Assembly: GCA_029255685.2 (NCBI GenBank)
Contig: CM055316.2
Location: 68,339,237 to 68,403,236 of the forward strand
Reading direction: 5' to 3'
DNA: 64,000 nucleotides
Origin: Silene conica
Lineage: Eukaryota; Streptophyta; Magnoliopsida; Caryophyllales; Caryophyllaceae
Below the pieces are notes generated by a model that was not told where the DNA came from, searched no databases, and worked only from the letters and a program-made list of their open reading frames with translations. Below are positions 11,867-22,860 of the stretch, one piece after another. The translations under genes and the position numbers were made by a program. Each line of letters begins with the position of its first letter. Position 1 is the stretch's first letter.

Positions 11867-14800
11867 ATGAAGAGATTAGAAAGAAAATGGATGTATGAAA
11901 GGTTGGATTCTAGGAAAAAAATAAGGCAGGATTTCGTAATTGGTGTTAATGAATTCATTAACTATGTTAAGCAACAAGACGAATACGTTAGAAATAGAGA
12001 AATTAGGTGTCCATGTTCTAAGTGCAAGAATACAAAGTATTTAGTTGAGCAAGAAGTACGGAAACACCTTGGTTTGAGAGGGTTTTGTGATAACTATTAC
12101 GATTGGGTGTGTCACGGAGAGAAATTCTCCGTTGAGGAAGAGGGAACCTCATCAATGCACTCCAAAAATCCTTATAGGGATATGGTAGAAGATGCGTTAC
12201 GCGATAGCATTGATCAAATTAGGGAAGATGCTCTAAACGCCGAGGTGGTCGACGAATCTCCAAATCCTAATGTATTAGCTTTTTTATTTCCAAATGCTAA
12301 AACATGCCGAACAACCTCTTTATGTAGGAAGTCGTATGACATTGCTACAGTCGGCTTCAAGGTTGATCACTTTAAAATGTGAATACAACTTAGCTGAAAA
12401 ATGTGTAGATGGTTTTGCGTCATATATCGGAGATATGATTCCTGAAAATAATCTTATGACGCGTAACTACTACGAAACCAAAAAAGTTCTTAAAGCTCTT
12501 CAACTTCCCCATCAGAAGATAGATGACTGCTCGGGAGGATGTATGATTTTCTGGATGGACGACGCTCACCTTGATAAGTGCAGAAAATGTGGTACGAATA
12601 GGTACAAATTAGAGAAAAATGCAAATGGCAAAAGAGTTCCCGAAAAGTTCTTAACTTATTTTCCATTAGGACCACGGTTGCAACGCTTTTATGCCACAAA
12701 GCACATCGCGGGCGAAATGCGTTGGCATTATGAAAACCCTCGTGTTAGTGAAACAATGTCTCATCCAAGTGACGGGGAGGCTTGGAAACAGTTTGACCGG
12801 CTGCATCCTGATTTTGCATCTGAGCCTAGGAATGTCCGTCTTGGACTTTGCACTGATGGTTTCGCACCGTTTAGTCAATTCGGGAAGCAATATTCATGTT
12901 GGCCGGTGATACTTACTCCATACAATTTACCACCCTGGCTCAGTATGAAAAGACAGTTTATGCTCTTAACATTACTTATTCCCGGTCCCCACAATCCAAA
13001 GAAAAACCTTGACGTCTATTTGCAGCCTCTTATTCACGAGTTGAAGCAATTATGGGAGACGGGGATCTTAACCTATGACGTCTCCTTGAAGCAAAACTTT
13101 GATCTTAGAGCCGCACTCTTATGGACGATCAACGACTTTCCTGCATATGGCATGTTATCTGGTTGGACAACTGCTGGTGAGCATGCATGTCCATATTGTA
13201 TGAAAAATGAGACTAAGTCAGTTTGGCTACAACATGGCAAAAAATGGAGTTGGTTTGATTGTCATCGACAGGTTTTAGACAGTAATCAAGTTTTTCGTAA
13301 GGATAAGGTGCATTTTAGAAAAGGGAAAGTTGAGCACGGTGTTGCTGCGAAGAGGTTAACAGAGACAATGAAGTCTGGGATTGTGTCAAACATCTACCGA
13401 AAATTGTGGATGGATCTGAACGTGAACTGAATTTGCTTAAAGGGAAACGGATTGGGTGGTGGAAACAAAGCATCTTTTGGGAGCTTCCCTATTGGAGCAC
13501 GCTACTAATTCGACATAACCTTGATGTCATGCATATTGAGAAAAATTTATTCGAGCAAATAATTCACACTGTCATGGACGTGAAAGGAAAAACAAAATTA
13601 AACTCAAATGCAGAGAAAGACATGTTACTTCTTTGTTCAAGTAGAAGAAAAGGGGATCCGGTCGTTTTGAAAAAGGAACAAAAGAAGGTCCTATTTGAAT
13701 TGGTATACAAACTGAAGTTTCCCGACGGTTATGCTTCAGATTTGAGAAGGTGTGTCGATATGAATGAATTGAAGATACACGGTTTGAAAAGTCATGATTG
13801 TCACGTCTTCATGGAGCGATTACTCCCAGTTGCTTTGAGACATCTTCTCCCAAAAATTGAGTGGAATGCCATAACTGAATTTAGTCAGTTTTTCAGAGAT
13901 TTGTGTACTTTATCAGTACAAATTGAAAAAATTACAAGTCTCGAAAATAACATTGCGGAGATTATCTGCAAATTAGAGAAAATCCTTCCACCTTCTTTTT
14001 TCAACTCAATGAAACACCTACCTATTCATTTGCCATATGAAGTAAAAGTGGGTGGTCCTGTGCAATATAGGTGGATGTATCCTTTCGAGAGGTAATGTCA
14101 TCATCCTTATTCAATACTTTATCTTACATAATACATATATATCATCATATTTTTCATTCTAAATTAATTTGTTTGTAGGTTTTTGAATCATTTGAAAAAG
14201 AAAATAAAAAATAAAGCTCATGTTGAAGGGTCTATATGTAATGCATATTTAATTGAGGAAATAGCAAATTTTTGTTCCCTATACTTTGAAGATCACATAG
14301 ACACCAAGGCAAAGGACTTTGACGTTGGTTCGCAAAAGCCGACACAATCTAACTTGCCTGAGATATTTTAAGATCATGATGGCACTACTTCTGGAAAGTG
14401 TCGTGAAAGGTTTTTGGAGGATAACGAATATGAGCGTGCACACCTCTACGTTTTATCTAACTGCGATTCTGATAAATTGAAACGCAACGAAGTGTAAGTG
14501 GTGAATCTAAATTCTTATATTTGAAACGTACTTTATTAGTTGTTCAAAAATTAATAATTCCCCTAATTTGAATATAGGTTGTTTGAAAATTTTATCATGA
14601 GAGAACATCCTGAATGTGTCGTAGGCAATGATGTTTGGGAAAAATATGAAACAAGATTTCCCAGATGGTTTAGATCTCAGGTTAATAATATAGAAGATCC
14701 AGTTCTAATTGCCTTAGCAAATGGTCCCTCAAGAAGAGTCAGAACATGGAAACGCTATTCATCAATGGCTACAAATTTCGAGCTTTCATTCAAGAAAAAG

Positions 14801-15447
14801 AGTTGGAAAAGTGCACAATTAACAATGGAGTTTGTGTGAGTTCCACTGAAGGAGCTGACTACTATGGGACCCTTGACGAAATTGTTGAAATGACTTATAC
14901 AGGCCCACAAAGCACTTACAAAGTCATTTTGTTCAAATGTAGTTGGCTAGATAACTCCGAAAGAGGCATGCAAGTGCATAAGGAATATAAGCTTGTGGAT
15001 GTTAACCGGAGTAGAAAATTTGCAAAGTACGACCCATTTGTGTTGGCATATCAAGTGGAACAAGTTTACTATAGTCCTTATCCAGGTATAAAAAAGGATC
15101 AAAGTCAATGGTCAGCGGTATTCAAAATCAAGGCTAGATCACATGTCGATGCCCCCGTTGATGAATCTTTCTTTCAAGAAAATGTTATTAATGGTGAAAC
15201 AATACTGTCACCAATTGAAGTAGAAGAAGAAGATGAAGATGAAATTGTGGAGGAACCAGAATACATACAAATTGTGGCAGTGGAGCAACATGAGGATGAT
15301 GATGAGGATGAGGATGAGGATGAGGACGAGGTTGAGGATGAGGATGAGGATGAGGATGAGTATGAGGATGACGATGAAGATGAAGATATTATAGATTCTC
15401 TTTGTAAGGATGTAGGAATAAATTGTTCAAGTGATGATGATGATTAG
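11867..15447 (+). pseudogene. TNP2-like CACTA transposase, disrupted
   Basis: Domains in order: Transpos_assoc-like N terminus (MKRLERKWMYERLDS, CPCSKCKNT), the Transposase_21/TNP2 core (LGPRLQRFYATKHIAGEM, GLCTDGFAPF, LLIPGPHNPKKNLDVYL, GEHACPYCM, ELPYWSTLLIRHNLDVMHIE), a DUF4218-like part (MKHLPIHLPYEV, RWMYPFER) and a DUF4216-like part (ADYYGTLDEIVEM, YKVILFKCSWLDN). An acidic Asp/Glu tail ends at 15447. An intron at 14092-14178 splices cleanly, and another follows at about 14495-14577. Breaks: a frameshift near 12270-12290 in a T-rich run, another near 13405, an in-frame TAA at 14369-14371, and a frameshift near 14745. These make a functional transposase unlikely. The start is the ATG at 11867, just after a possible acceptor. 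Confidence 0.88.
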
Positions 15448-15608
15448 GACTGCTATCTATTAGATTTGATAATCTTGTATTTGTTGAAACTATTGTAGAT
15501 GCCGTATGGCTTAATGTCAATGAAATTATCTTATTAATCTTATTATTCAAGTTTTTAATTACGTAAAGCATTTCTTTCTAATTGTTGCTATATTAGTTTG
15601 ATAATTAT

Positions 15609-17225
15609 ATGCCGGGCGGAAGACGACGAGGTGGTGGTAGTCGTCAGCCTGAGGGAGGACGATCGAGAGCTAATGATGAGGACGAGATTGTTCCTCCTGA
15701 GCCTCAGCCGCCTACACATCGATTACACCTCGATCCGACTGATTACGATGGCGCCAAGTGGTACGTATCTCATTTGTTTACGGATAATTGATTGTATATA
15801 TATATTGATTATAATATGATTACTTGTTGACTATTTTATTTTCAAATTTAACTCTTTTTCAGGTTCAGTGACAAAGACGTTTCCGATCTCGTAACAGCGA
15901 CCATTATTTGCAACTACAAGGAGTATGCGCCCAACTGGTCAAATGCGTCGGATGCCATCAAGGACGAGTGGTGGAATTGGTTTGAGGTATTTATTAACTG
16001 TTACCTATTTCCGTTTTATTATTTATTACCTATTTATTGTTTCATATTTATTTAATTATATTTTTTTTTTGAAACAGAAACATGTTACCTTTAACCCTCG
16101 TGATAGAGAAGCGGTTAAGTCGGCGTGGACCAACATGATGAAAGACCGCCTCCGCAAAAGAATCCACTACGCTATGAAGAAACCTACGGAGCAACGGCCG
16201 TCTTGGATACCGGCCGATATTTTCGAACAACTTAAGGCTAGAAAGGATGATCCAAACTTTCAAGACAAATCCGAGAAAAACAAAACCAACCGGATGTCAG
16301 GAAGTATCGAAAAAGGCAAGGCCTTAGGTACTCACATTATGGGTCGTAAAAACACCCTACAGATGATGGATGAATGAAATGGTAATTTCTTAGTTTTTAC
16401 TTCACTTTTTCTTGTCTTGAATAATTTTTAAACAATTTTCACCCTTTGACAATCTTGAGTGGTTTTTTTAACAAGTGCCGTTGGATTTAAATTGTAGGCT
16501 GGACAAGATGGGAGGGATGTACCATCCGCCTTGAAGTTGCTGGAGAAGACAAAAAAACATGCCAAGAAGGGATGGCTATCAACGAAACCCAAAGCACTCT
16601 TTGTAAGTTAACATAAACTTTTCTTTATGTTTTAGTAATTTGGTTTACTAATTAATTAACGTATACTAATCACACTTTATTTTTGTTTTGTAGGAAAAAG
16701 TTTTTTCAAGAAAGTAAAAAATGATAAGTGAAGGGGTCCCGGAGCAAGATATCGACGACAACGAGATCTACTTCGAAGAACACGGCGGTTTCAACAAGAA
16801 AGGGTTGATACTCGGTATGGGAAATGCAGCCCCGGTTATTTACGAGCGTCGTCGTCACTCAAGTGCTGGGAACCCATCATCATACACCCCAGGTTTGTAT
16901 TTTATAGTTTATTAAAAATTAAGACTAACCAATTATTTAACCGTTTACTAAATGAATATAATATCATGTTTTACTATTCATTGCAGGTATCGTCGGCAGA
17001 GTTCTTCGAGAGAATGCTCAGCTAAGAGAACGTGATCTCGAGACATCCCAAAGGCTGAAGGCAATTGAAGAGTTCTTAAGTCAACGGGGGGAGTTCACTA
17101 CTCAAAGCTGCAACCCGGGAGGCTTTTCTCAGCCGAGACGCGACTTCGATGATGATGGCGGCGACAATGCTAGGTCGGCCAGCCATTTCGCCACCCCACA
17201 GCCCACCGACACGACCGTTAGATAG
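15609..17225 (+). pseudogene. TNPA/Transposase_24-like second CACTA gene, probably disrupted
   Basis: The exon starting at 15609 encodes MPGGRRRGGGSRQPEGG and the Plant transposase (Ptta/En/Spm, Transposase_24) region follows across several exons. Recognisable parts are KHVTFNPRDREAVKSAWT, DVPSALKLLEKTKKHAKKG, EGVPEQDIDDNEIYFEEHGG, and the C-terminal coiled region (RVLRENAQLRERDLETSQ). The stop is at 17223-17225. In one exon the frame ends at a TGA (16375-16377) just before the intron donor. In the next, an in-frame TAA lies shortly before ATG 16721. Unless splicing differs from what I assume, the gene is broken. Proteins of this type bind the subterminal repeats and assist transposition. Confidence 0.75.
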
Positions 17226-17473
17226 GTTTTATTAGGTTGTTTAGTTGGTGTACCGCGGATTATGTTTAGTTTTTAGTTGGATGATCATTTGTAAAACCTT
17301 CATTTTAGTTATGAAAAGACGTTTTAAAAACCTTGTCTCCGACAAGTTCTTTGTTGCTGGGTTGTTTTTGCTGAAATTGCAGGTTTGGAGAGCTTGCAAA
17401 AGGGAAAATGAGCTATTTCATTGGAAATGGGGAGCTGAAAAAACAGCTGAAACCGGAAAATCATACAGGAATT

Positions 17474-17815
17474 TGCGACGGAAATGTCTCAATTTGCGAC
17501 GGAATTCCGTCGCAAATGTTGACCAGAGGTCAAAGTCAGTCAACATTTGCGACGGAATTTCCGTCGCACATATCTTCTTTTGCGACGGATTTTCCGTCGC
17601 AAATGTTGACTGACCTTGACCAGTAGGTCAAAGTCAATCCGTCGCAAACCTCGGTCAATCCGTCGCAAAACTTTTGCGACGGAAAAATCCGTCGCAAAAT
17701 AACTTTCTGCGACAAAAATAAGGGACAGACACAGTCCGTCGCAAATCCGTCGCAAATGATGATTTTGCGACGGATTTCACCCTTTTTGCGACGGAATGGT
17801 CCGTCGCAAATGGCG
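17474..17815. repeat. CACTA right subterminal repeat array
   Basis: Mirror of the left array: over a dozen TTTGCGACGG/CCGTCGCAAA motifs, often as palindromes, again mixed with TTGACC/GGTCAA, running to within 15 bp of the terminal inverted repeat. Confidence 0.85.
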
Positions 17816-17867
17816 CATTGTTTTGTAGTGTCAGCATTGTAGCCGTATACTCTTATAGCTCTATACA

Positions 17868-18045
17868 AGGTACATCAGACCATCAGTACATCAGACCATC
17901 CGGACATCAGACCATCGGTACAACAGTTTGTGCATTAGTACAGGCAGAACAGACATCAGACCATCAGACCATCCGGACATCAGACCATCAGTACATCAGA
18001 CCATCAATACATCAGTTTGTGCATTAGTACAGGCAGAACAGACAC
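17868..18045. repeat. Short tandem repeat array (ACATCAGACCATC)
   Basis: A 13-bp unit ACATCAGACCATC recurs several times within a larger block of about 90 bp ending CAGTTTGTGCATTAGTACAG, which is itself present twice. It starts some 35 bp beyond the CACTA right end. Confidence 0.8.
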
Positions 18046-18144
18046 AGACACACAATATACTTTGTTGTTGTTATCTTAGATTGTTGCTATATTTTACTTA
18101 ACTTGTACCAAAAACCAAAAAAAAATAATAACAAATAAGTTAAA

Positions 18145-18813
18145 TTTACGTATTAATGAGAGTTCTCAACTTTGAAGGCACTGTATTTCCCGTTGAATCG
18201 AACCAATATACTTGATTACACTCAACAATGTCAATTACAAGGAGAGCATCCAGTGATCCATGTAAACAATTTGTTCACAATAATCAACAATCAAACTATT
18301 GGCAGATATTTTAATTTGAAAACTTACCTAGCAAAATAGGGTGCAAAGTAAATTTTGTTGTTCAAGTCTTTCATCCTTGTAGAAATATCCGTTGTTGCTT
18401 GCTGTGATTCATGGCCTAATAGTGAAGTTGGTTCTGGACATATGAAGCCATATGTTTTAATTTCACTGTTGCTACACAAGTACCTGCAATAATAAACATA
18501 CAAGTATAACCAGGATGTACATCAAATCAATTACCAATTCAAACTATTTCAGAGATGCAATTTAGAAATCCGGAGTCAATACTAACACAAGAATAGTCTG
18601 AATGACTTGGAGGGAGAGCTTTCTCATGTTCAACAGTGCAATAATGTCGTCCTTTGCAAGGCGTAGCCTTCGATTCGATCCCAAGAGATTCTCGCTTAAA
18701 TACACATCTGTTACTTGAGTATTGCCCATCATACTAACGACCTTGGACAGTAATCGTCTTGAATCAAATTCTTGGTGCAAAAGTGTTTTCAAAATGTTGT
18801 TTGATCTGGCCAC
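18145..18813 (-). pseudogene. Ulp1-like cysteine protease (peptidase C48) remnant
   Basis: Minus-strand pieces align in order with TE-associated Ulp1-like proteins. The exon at 18562-18813 (LRLAKDDIIALLNMRKLSLQ) is followed by an exon at about 18330-18480 (EIKTYGFICPEPTSLLG, MKDLNNKIYFAPYFA) with good splice signals. A third piece at about 18150-18260 has the catalytic-His context HWM, then the LLVIDIVECN strand and WFDSTGN with a candidate catalytic Asp. A 2-nt insertion in the third piece breaks the frame between HWM and LLVID. The Cys-containing end is missing. Such proteases are commonly carried by Mutator and CACTA elements, so this is probably a transposon relic. Confidence 0.6.
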
Positions 18814-18949
18814 TGACTCATTTGTTTTACTTTTACCACTTTCTAGCTACCTTGAGGGAATTAGGACTCTCAGTTGTCTTCCGCTTCTTGCATTTCAAGA
18901 TCGTGGCAGACTTTTCCCTTGTCTCTGACTCATGCTTTTTCGGAGGTTA

Positions 18950-19850
18950 ATGCATAAAAAAGGTTCATCAATTGGATAAATTTTGGCTTTCATATGTTTG
19001 ACATATATATGCAATTTGCAATTTGCAATTTTATACCTTAAAGTAGGGCAAAGTGATTAAATTTTTCGGCCAAACAATAAATGAGCCCATTGCATCATCA
19101 ACAGTAGCAAATTCATCCGTTGGTATAGATAATAGTGATAACTTCCTTCAAAGAATTTAATATGACTAAATTATCTTTTTTTATAGACAATCTCATCACA
19201 CTGGCCTCCACTTGATTAATGCCTTACGCACAAAACGTATATTATTCTCCGTATGACATACAAGTTACATTACAAAAATAGAAAAAAAAAAGCAGCAAAT
19301 AACAAACGAGAAGTCAATAACCGCAAATAACAAGTGTTTAGGGTAAGCAATAGCTAGTATACTGCACAAACAAGCCCACTCGTCCTCCTCCACCCTTTTG
19401 CCACCGTGGCCCACCGTTCCCGTATCGAAACCCTTCCTCTAATCTTCTGCCACCATGGACCCACCTCCCCCTGCCTGCTACCCTCCATTTCACCATCGTC
19501 GACGAACTTGTCCCTCACTAAAACATGTTAACCAACAAACACAAAAAACATGTTAACAAAAACATGTTCACCCTCACTACTGCGGCACCCCCACTTGCTT
19601 CGTCATCCTATCACCACACAACAACCGTTGCCGTAGAACAGTAGTTTATGGCTAACAAAGACCCTAAATAAAAACAAAAAATTCTAGAAACATGATAGAA
19701 AACCTTAATTTGATTCATAATTACAGAATTAACGAACTAAATACTGTTCTACAATCAAATTATGTTTTTTATAATTAAAAACTGAATAATTTAAGATTGT
19801 GCAAGAGTTAATAATTAAGAGAATAAGTTGGAGGCTCTTTTTATAAGGGA
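18950..19850. other. Intergenic, no gene recognised
   Basis: AT-rich with a C-rich patch (19380-19640) of CCACC-type text resembling captured genic or UTR sequence. No supported ORF. Confidence 0.4.
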
Positions 19851-19852
19851 CG

Positions 19853-20546
19853 TGTTTTTTCACATACGGATTTTACTCTTTCACATACAATTTTTACCAC
19901 ACTACCCTTGTCATTTTTGTATCATTCACCCCATTTATTTTAATTTTCTCTCCTCCTTCACCCCCTTAAAACAACTAATCCGTTCACCGCCCCTGCATCA
20001 TCAACTCTGTTCACTGCCGACATCTCACAACCACCGCCGCCCCCTTCCTAATGAAGATGATTAATTAATCCTCTTATACGCTTAGGTCAAATAAAGCACG
20101 AACGAAGAAGATGGAAATTCACAAGATCTTTTACTTTTGAAAAGGGACCATGACGGTCTTCCGAGGTCTGATGGTTCGCAAGCACTTAAGAAATTCCTTC
20201 CTTGGTCAGGTTCACGATCATAGAAGTCTAGCACTTTGCTAGTTTTCTCAAATTTCTTCTTTTTAATTAATTAAGTTTTACTACTTTGTTCAATTGATTT
20301 ACTTCTTTTTAATTAATTAAGTTTTACTACTTTGTTCAATTAGTTTACTAATTTCTTCTTTTCCTAATTAGTTTGTTTTTGGCTTTTTTCTTATTCATTA
20401 TTAATTGATTCAATTTTTGGGTTAAGACTAGGAGTTGTTTTGTCTAGGTTTAGAAAAGAGAGTTCAGGTTTAGGAAAAAGGATAGTAGATGAAAATTTTA
20501 TGAAATAGTGTAGGTGAAAAAGTAAACTCCGTATGTGAAAAAGTAA
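19853..20546. mobile_element. Inverted-repeat (MITE-like) element
   Basis: The left arm TTTTTTCACATACGGATTTT...CTTTCACATACA (about 19854-19890) is inverted at the right as GTGTAGGTGAAAAAGTAAAC...CCGTATGTGAAAAAGTA (about 20500-20546). The 690-bp interior has no transposase. I could not define a target duplication, so the superfamily is open. Confidence 0.5.
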
Positions 20547-21183
20547 TTCCTATTGACTTGAAAAGTAAATATTGACTTGAGTAAGATTCCTATTGTAAAG
20601 TCCGTATGAACATGGAAAGTAATGAACATAAAATATTGACTTGAGTAAGATTCCTATTGTAAAAATAAATTTCGTAAATTAGATGATATAAGAGTCAAAA
20701 GGAATTGATTTTTAAATTAATTCTTCAATTTAAAACTTAAAATAATTATTTACTATTTATTACATACGGAGTAGTAGTCAAATATAACTTTAAGTCATTG
20801 AATAGAATGAGTCGGACGGGTCGAGTTTCAACCCCCAAATCAAGAATCATTTCAAATTTAGGAAATTTAAAATACTGCTTTAAAATTTAGGGCATTTAAC
20901 CATTAGGGTCAGGTTTTAAAAGGGTAACACTGTGGCGACAGGAGATTGCCTCGGTCGGCAACCTTATAAGTTGAGAACTACGGAGTAATTCTGAAATACT
21001 AGTAGAAGAATTAAGCAATTCAATTAAACACAAACCAGCATCAAGTTTCAATCCGCAGTCATTTTTCCTTTCAACATTGGAACTAAGGTAACACCATTTG
21101 CAATTGATTTTAACTTTAGGGTTTCAATCTTAGGTTCTTTACATTGTAACTCTGCAAAGATAACAACTTCATCGAATTAGTAA
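20547..21183. promoter_or_regulatory. Upstream region of mTERF copy B
   Basis: No ORF. It holds a direct repeat of ATTGACTTGAGTAAGATTCC (20571 and about 20636). The promoter and 5' UTR of the mTERF gene must lie here, but I see no motif strong enough to place a transcription start. An in-frame TAA immediately precedes the mTERF ATG. Confidence 0.4.
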
Positions 21184-22860
21184 ATGACCCATTTACAGAA
21201 ATTAAGAATGTCTCCTGTTCTGAGATGGGTTTCCTATAATTTCTCATCTTATAGATTATTTGGTAGTGTAGCTCTTACTGAAAATAGTGGTAAACCTAGG
21301 TGGCTGCTTACATCAACTCGGAAAAAAAAGGTTCAAGCCGCTTTGTTAGAATACTTTCAGTATACTAGAAACTTACTTTTTTCGGATGCCGAACATATGA
21401 GTAAAAACTCACCACATTTCGTGAGAAAGCTGTTTGAGAAGGTTCGTGGCGAGTCTGATGTTGGACGGTCTTTGGTGCGCTTTTTGAGTTACCATCCCAT
21501 CAATGAGTTTGAGCCTTTCTTTGAGAGTATAGGGCTGAAACCGTCGGAATTTGATACTTTTCTTCCGCGTGATTTGATGTTTTTGAGTGATGAGGATGGT
21601 TTGCTTGATAACTACCATGTTTTGTGTGAATATGGTATTGATCCGGCTCACATAGGGAAGATATATAGAAAAGCAAGAGAAGTATTTCGTTATGATCAGG
21701 GGGTTTTGCACTCAAAGTTACATGCTTTTGAAGAAATTGGGATGAGTAAGGATTTTGTTTCTAGAACTTTCAGCGCTAATCCTAGTTTTTTGATTGATGG
21801 CATGAGTGAAGAGTTCTTTGAGTTAGTTAGAAAGTTGAAGTGTTTGGGCATCGAAAATAGTTGGGTTGAGCAAAAGTTCGTTAAAACGACTACTTATAAT
21901 TTCAGACAAATCAATCACTTGTTACAGGTGTTACAGTATTTGGGTTGTAATGATGAGGATATCTCAAAGCTGGTTGGTCAACGTCCAGGGATTCTATTTG
22001 ATCATTCAGGTAGACCGACATTATTATTGATAGGATTCCTGTTAAAATTCGGGTCAAGTAGATCTGATATATGTTCAATTTTGCTGCGGTTCCCACAAGT
22101 TCAAGTTGAGAACTTCGTTTGGAATTTGAAGCGTGCTTTTGATACACTGTTTGATCTAAGGATGGATGCTGTGAATATAGGTAGGATTATTCGTGAACAT
22201 TTCACATGGATGGGTACTTGCAGAATAAAGAAAGCAAAGACCATTCGTTGTTGTTTGTGCATTGAAAGGATCCACATATGTGAGATCATCGTGGCAAATC
22301 CTCTGGAACTTAAGAAGTGGGCCTACGGGGGAAAAATTGAACGTTTACCGAGGAGAAAGAAAACGCATTTGCACAGGGATAAAATCGAGTTTTTAACAAG
22401 CATTGGCTTCAAAGAAAATTCAAAAGAAATGGAAAGGGTTCTTATGGTATCCCATGCTAAAAGCGATCAACTCCCCGGGAGATTTGATTGTCTTGTCAAA
22501 GCTGGTCTCAGTGAGAGTGATGTTACCAAAATGATCAAAACGGCTCCTCATATTTTCAACCTGTCAATAGAACTACTTGAGGCCAAAATTAGTGTGTTTG
22601 TTAATGATTTAGGGTATCCAGTGTCAACACTAAGGTCTTACCCATATTTGATATCATATTCAATGGATCGAGTGAAGCTCAGATACGCAATGTACAGGTG
22701 GCTTATTGATCAAAATGTTTGCTCCGCATTGTCTGCCCGGAGTATCGTTAGGATCATTGAATGCACAGAATCTCATTTCATTGACAATTATGTAAATAGA
22801 CATCCTTTAGGCCCTCAAGTATGGCAGGAATATAAGCAGACCGGTATGAAATTATTGTGA
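21184..22860 (+). CDS. mTERF family protein, complete (copy B)
   Basis: A single uninterrupted 558-codon exon. An in-frame TAA at 21181-21183 directly precedes the ATG, so translation starts here or at Met9 (21208). The N terminus is rich in Arg/Ser/hydrophobic residues with few acids up to about residue 45, consistent with an organelle transit peptide. From about residue 70 the protein is a run of mTERF helical repeats with the usual Leu/Pro pattern (SLVRFLSYHPINEFEPFF, YGIDPAHIGKIYRKAREVF, KLVGQRPGILF, ILLRFPQVQVENF, DLGYPVSTLRSYPYLISYS). It ends in YVNRHPLGPQVWQEYK, a C terminus I know from intronless plant mTERFs. The family acts in mitochondrial or chloroplast transcription, splicing or RNA stability. 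The specific target is unknown. It is a tandem paralogue of 2-1144. Confidence 0.93.
   Translation: MTHLQKLRMSPVLRWVSYNFSSYRLFGSVALTENSGKPRWLLTSTRKKKVQAALLEYFQYTRNLLFSDAEHMSKNSPHFVRKLFEKVRGESDVGRSLVRFLSYHPINEFEPFFESIGLKPSEFDTFLPRDLMFLSDEDGLLDNYHVLCEYGIDPAHIGKIYRKAREVFRYDQGVLHSKLHAFEEIGMSKDFVSRTFSANPSFLIDGMSEEFFELVRKLKCLGIENSWVEQKFVKTTTYNFRQINHLLQVLQYLGCNDEDISKLVGQRPGILFDHSGRPTLLLIGFLLKFGSSRSDICSILLRFPQVQVENFVWNLKRAFDTLFDLRMDAVNIGRIIREHFTWMGTCRIKKAKTIRCCLCIERIHICEIIVANPLELKKWAYGGKIERLPRRKKTHLHRDKIEFLTSIGFKENSKEMERVLMVSHAKSDQLPGRFDCLVKAGLSESDVTKMIKTAPHIFNLSIELLEAKISVFVNDLGYPVSTLRSYPYLISYSMDRVKLRYAMYRWLIDQNVCSALSARSIVRIIECTESHFIDNYVNRHPLGPQVWQEYKQTGMKLL

Larger units (their letters stand above)
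10301..17830 (+). mobile_element. CACTA (En/Spm) DNA transposon, complete ends
   Basis: The left terminus is CACTACAAAAAAATACTGCA (10301) and the right terminus is GCGCATTGTTTTGTAGTG (ending 17830), inverted with a few mismatches. The target duplication is TCA (10298-10300 and 17831-17833), the 3-bp length expected for CACTA. Both ends carry arrays of a TTTGCGACGGAA-type motif in both orientations (10318-10675 and 17474-17815), the subterminal repeats bound by the TNPA-type protein. The interior has the usual two genes in order, a TNP2-like transposase and a TNPA/Transposase_24-like gene, both damaged. At 7530 bp it has autonomous-element size but is probably not autonomous now. It lies just downstream of the last PrfB3-like exon. 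Confidence 0.93.

Noticed and set aside
14746-15447. Separate acidic-tail gene downstream of the transposase
   Set aside because: The DUF4216-like part belongs to the TNP2 transposase in family members; the separate ORF is due to a frameshift near 14745.
17536-17868. ORF with repeated RRK/CDG peptides, possible repeat protein
   Set aside because: It is the right subterminal repeat array of the CACTA element read through.
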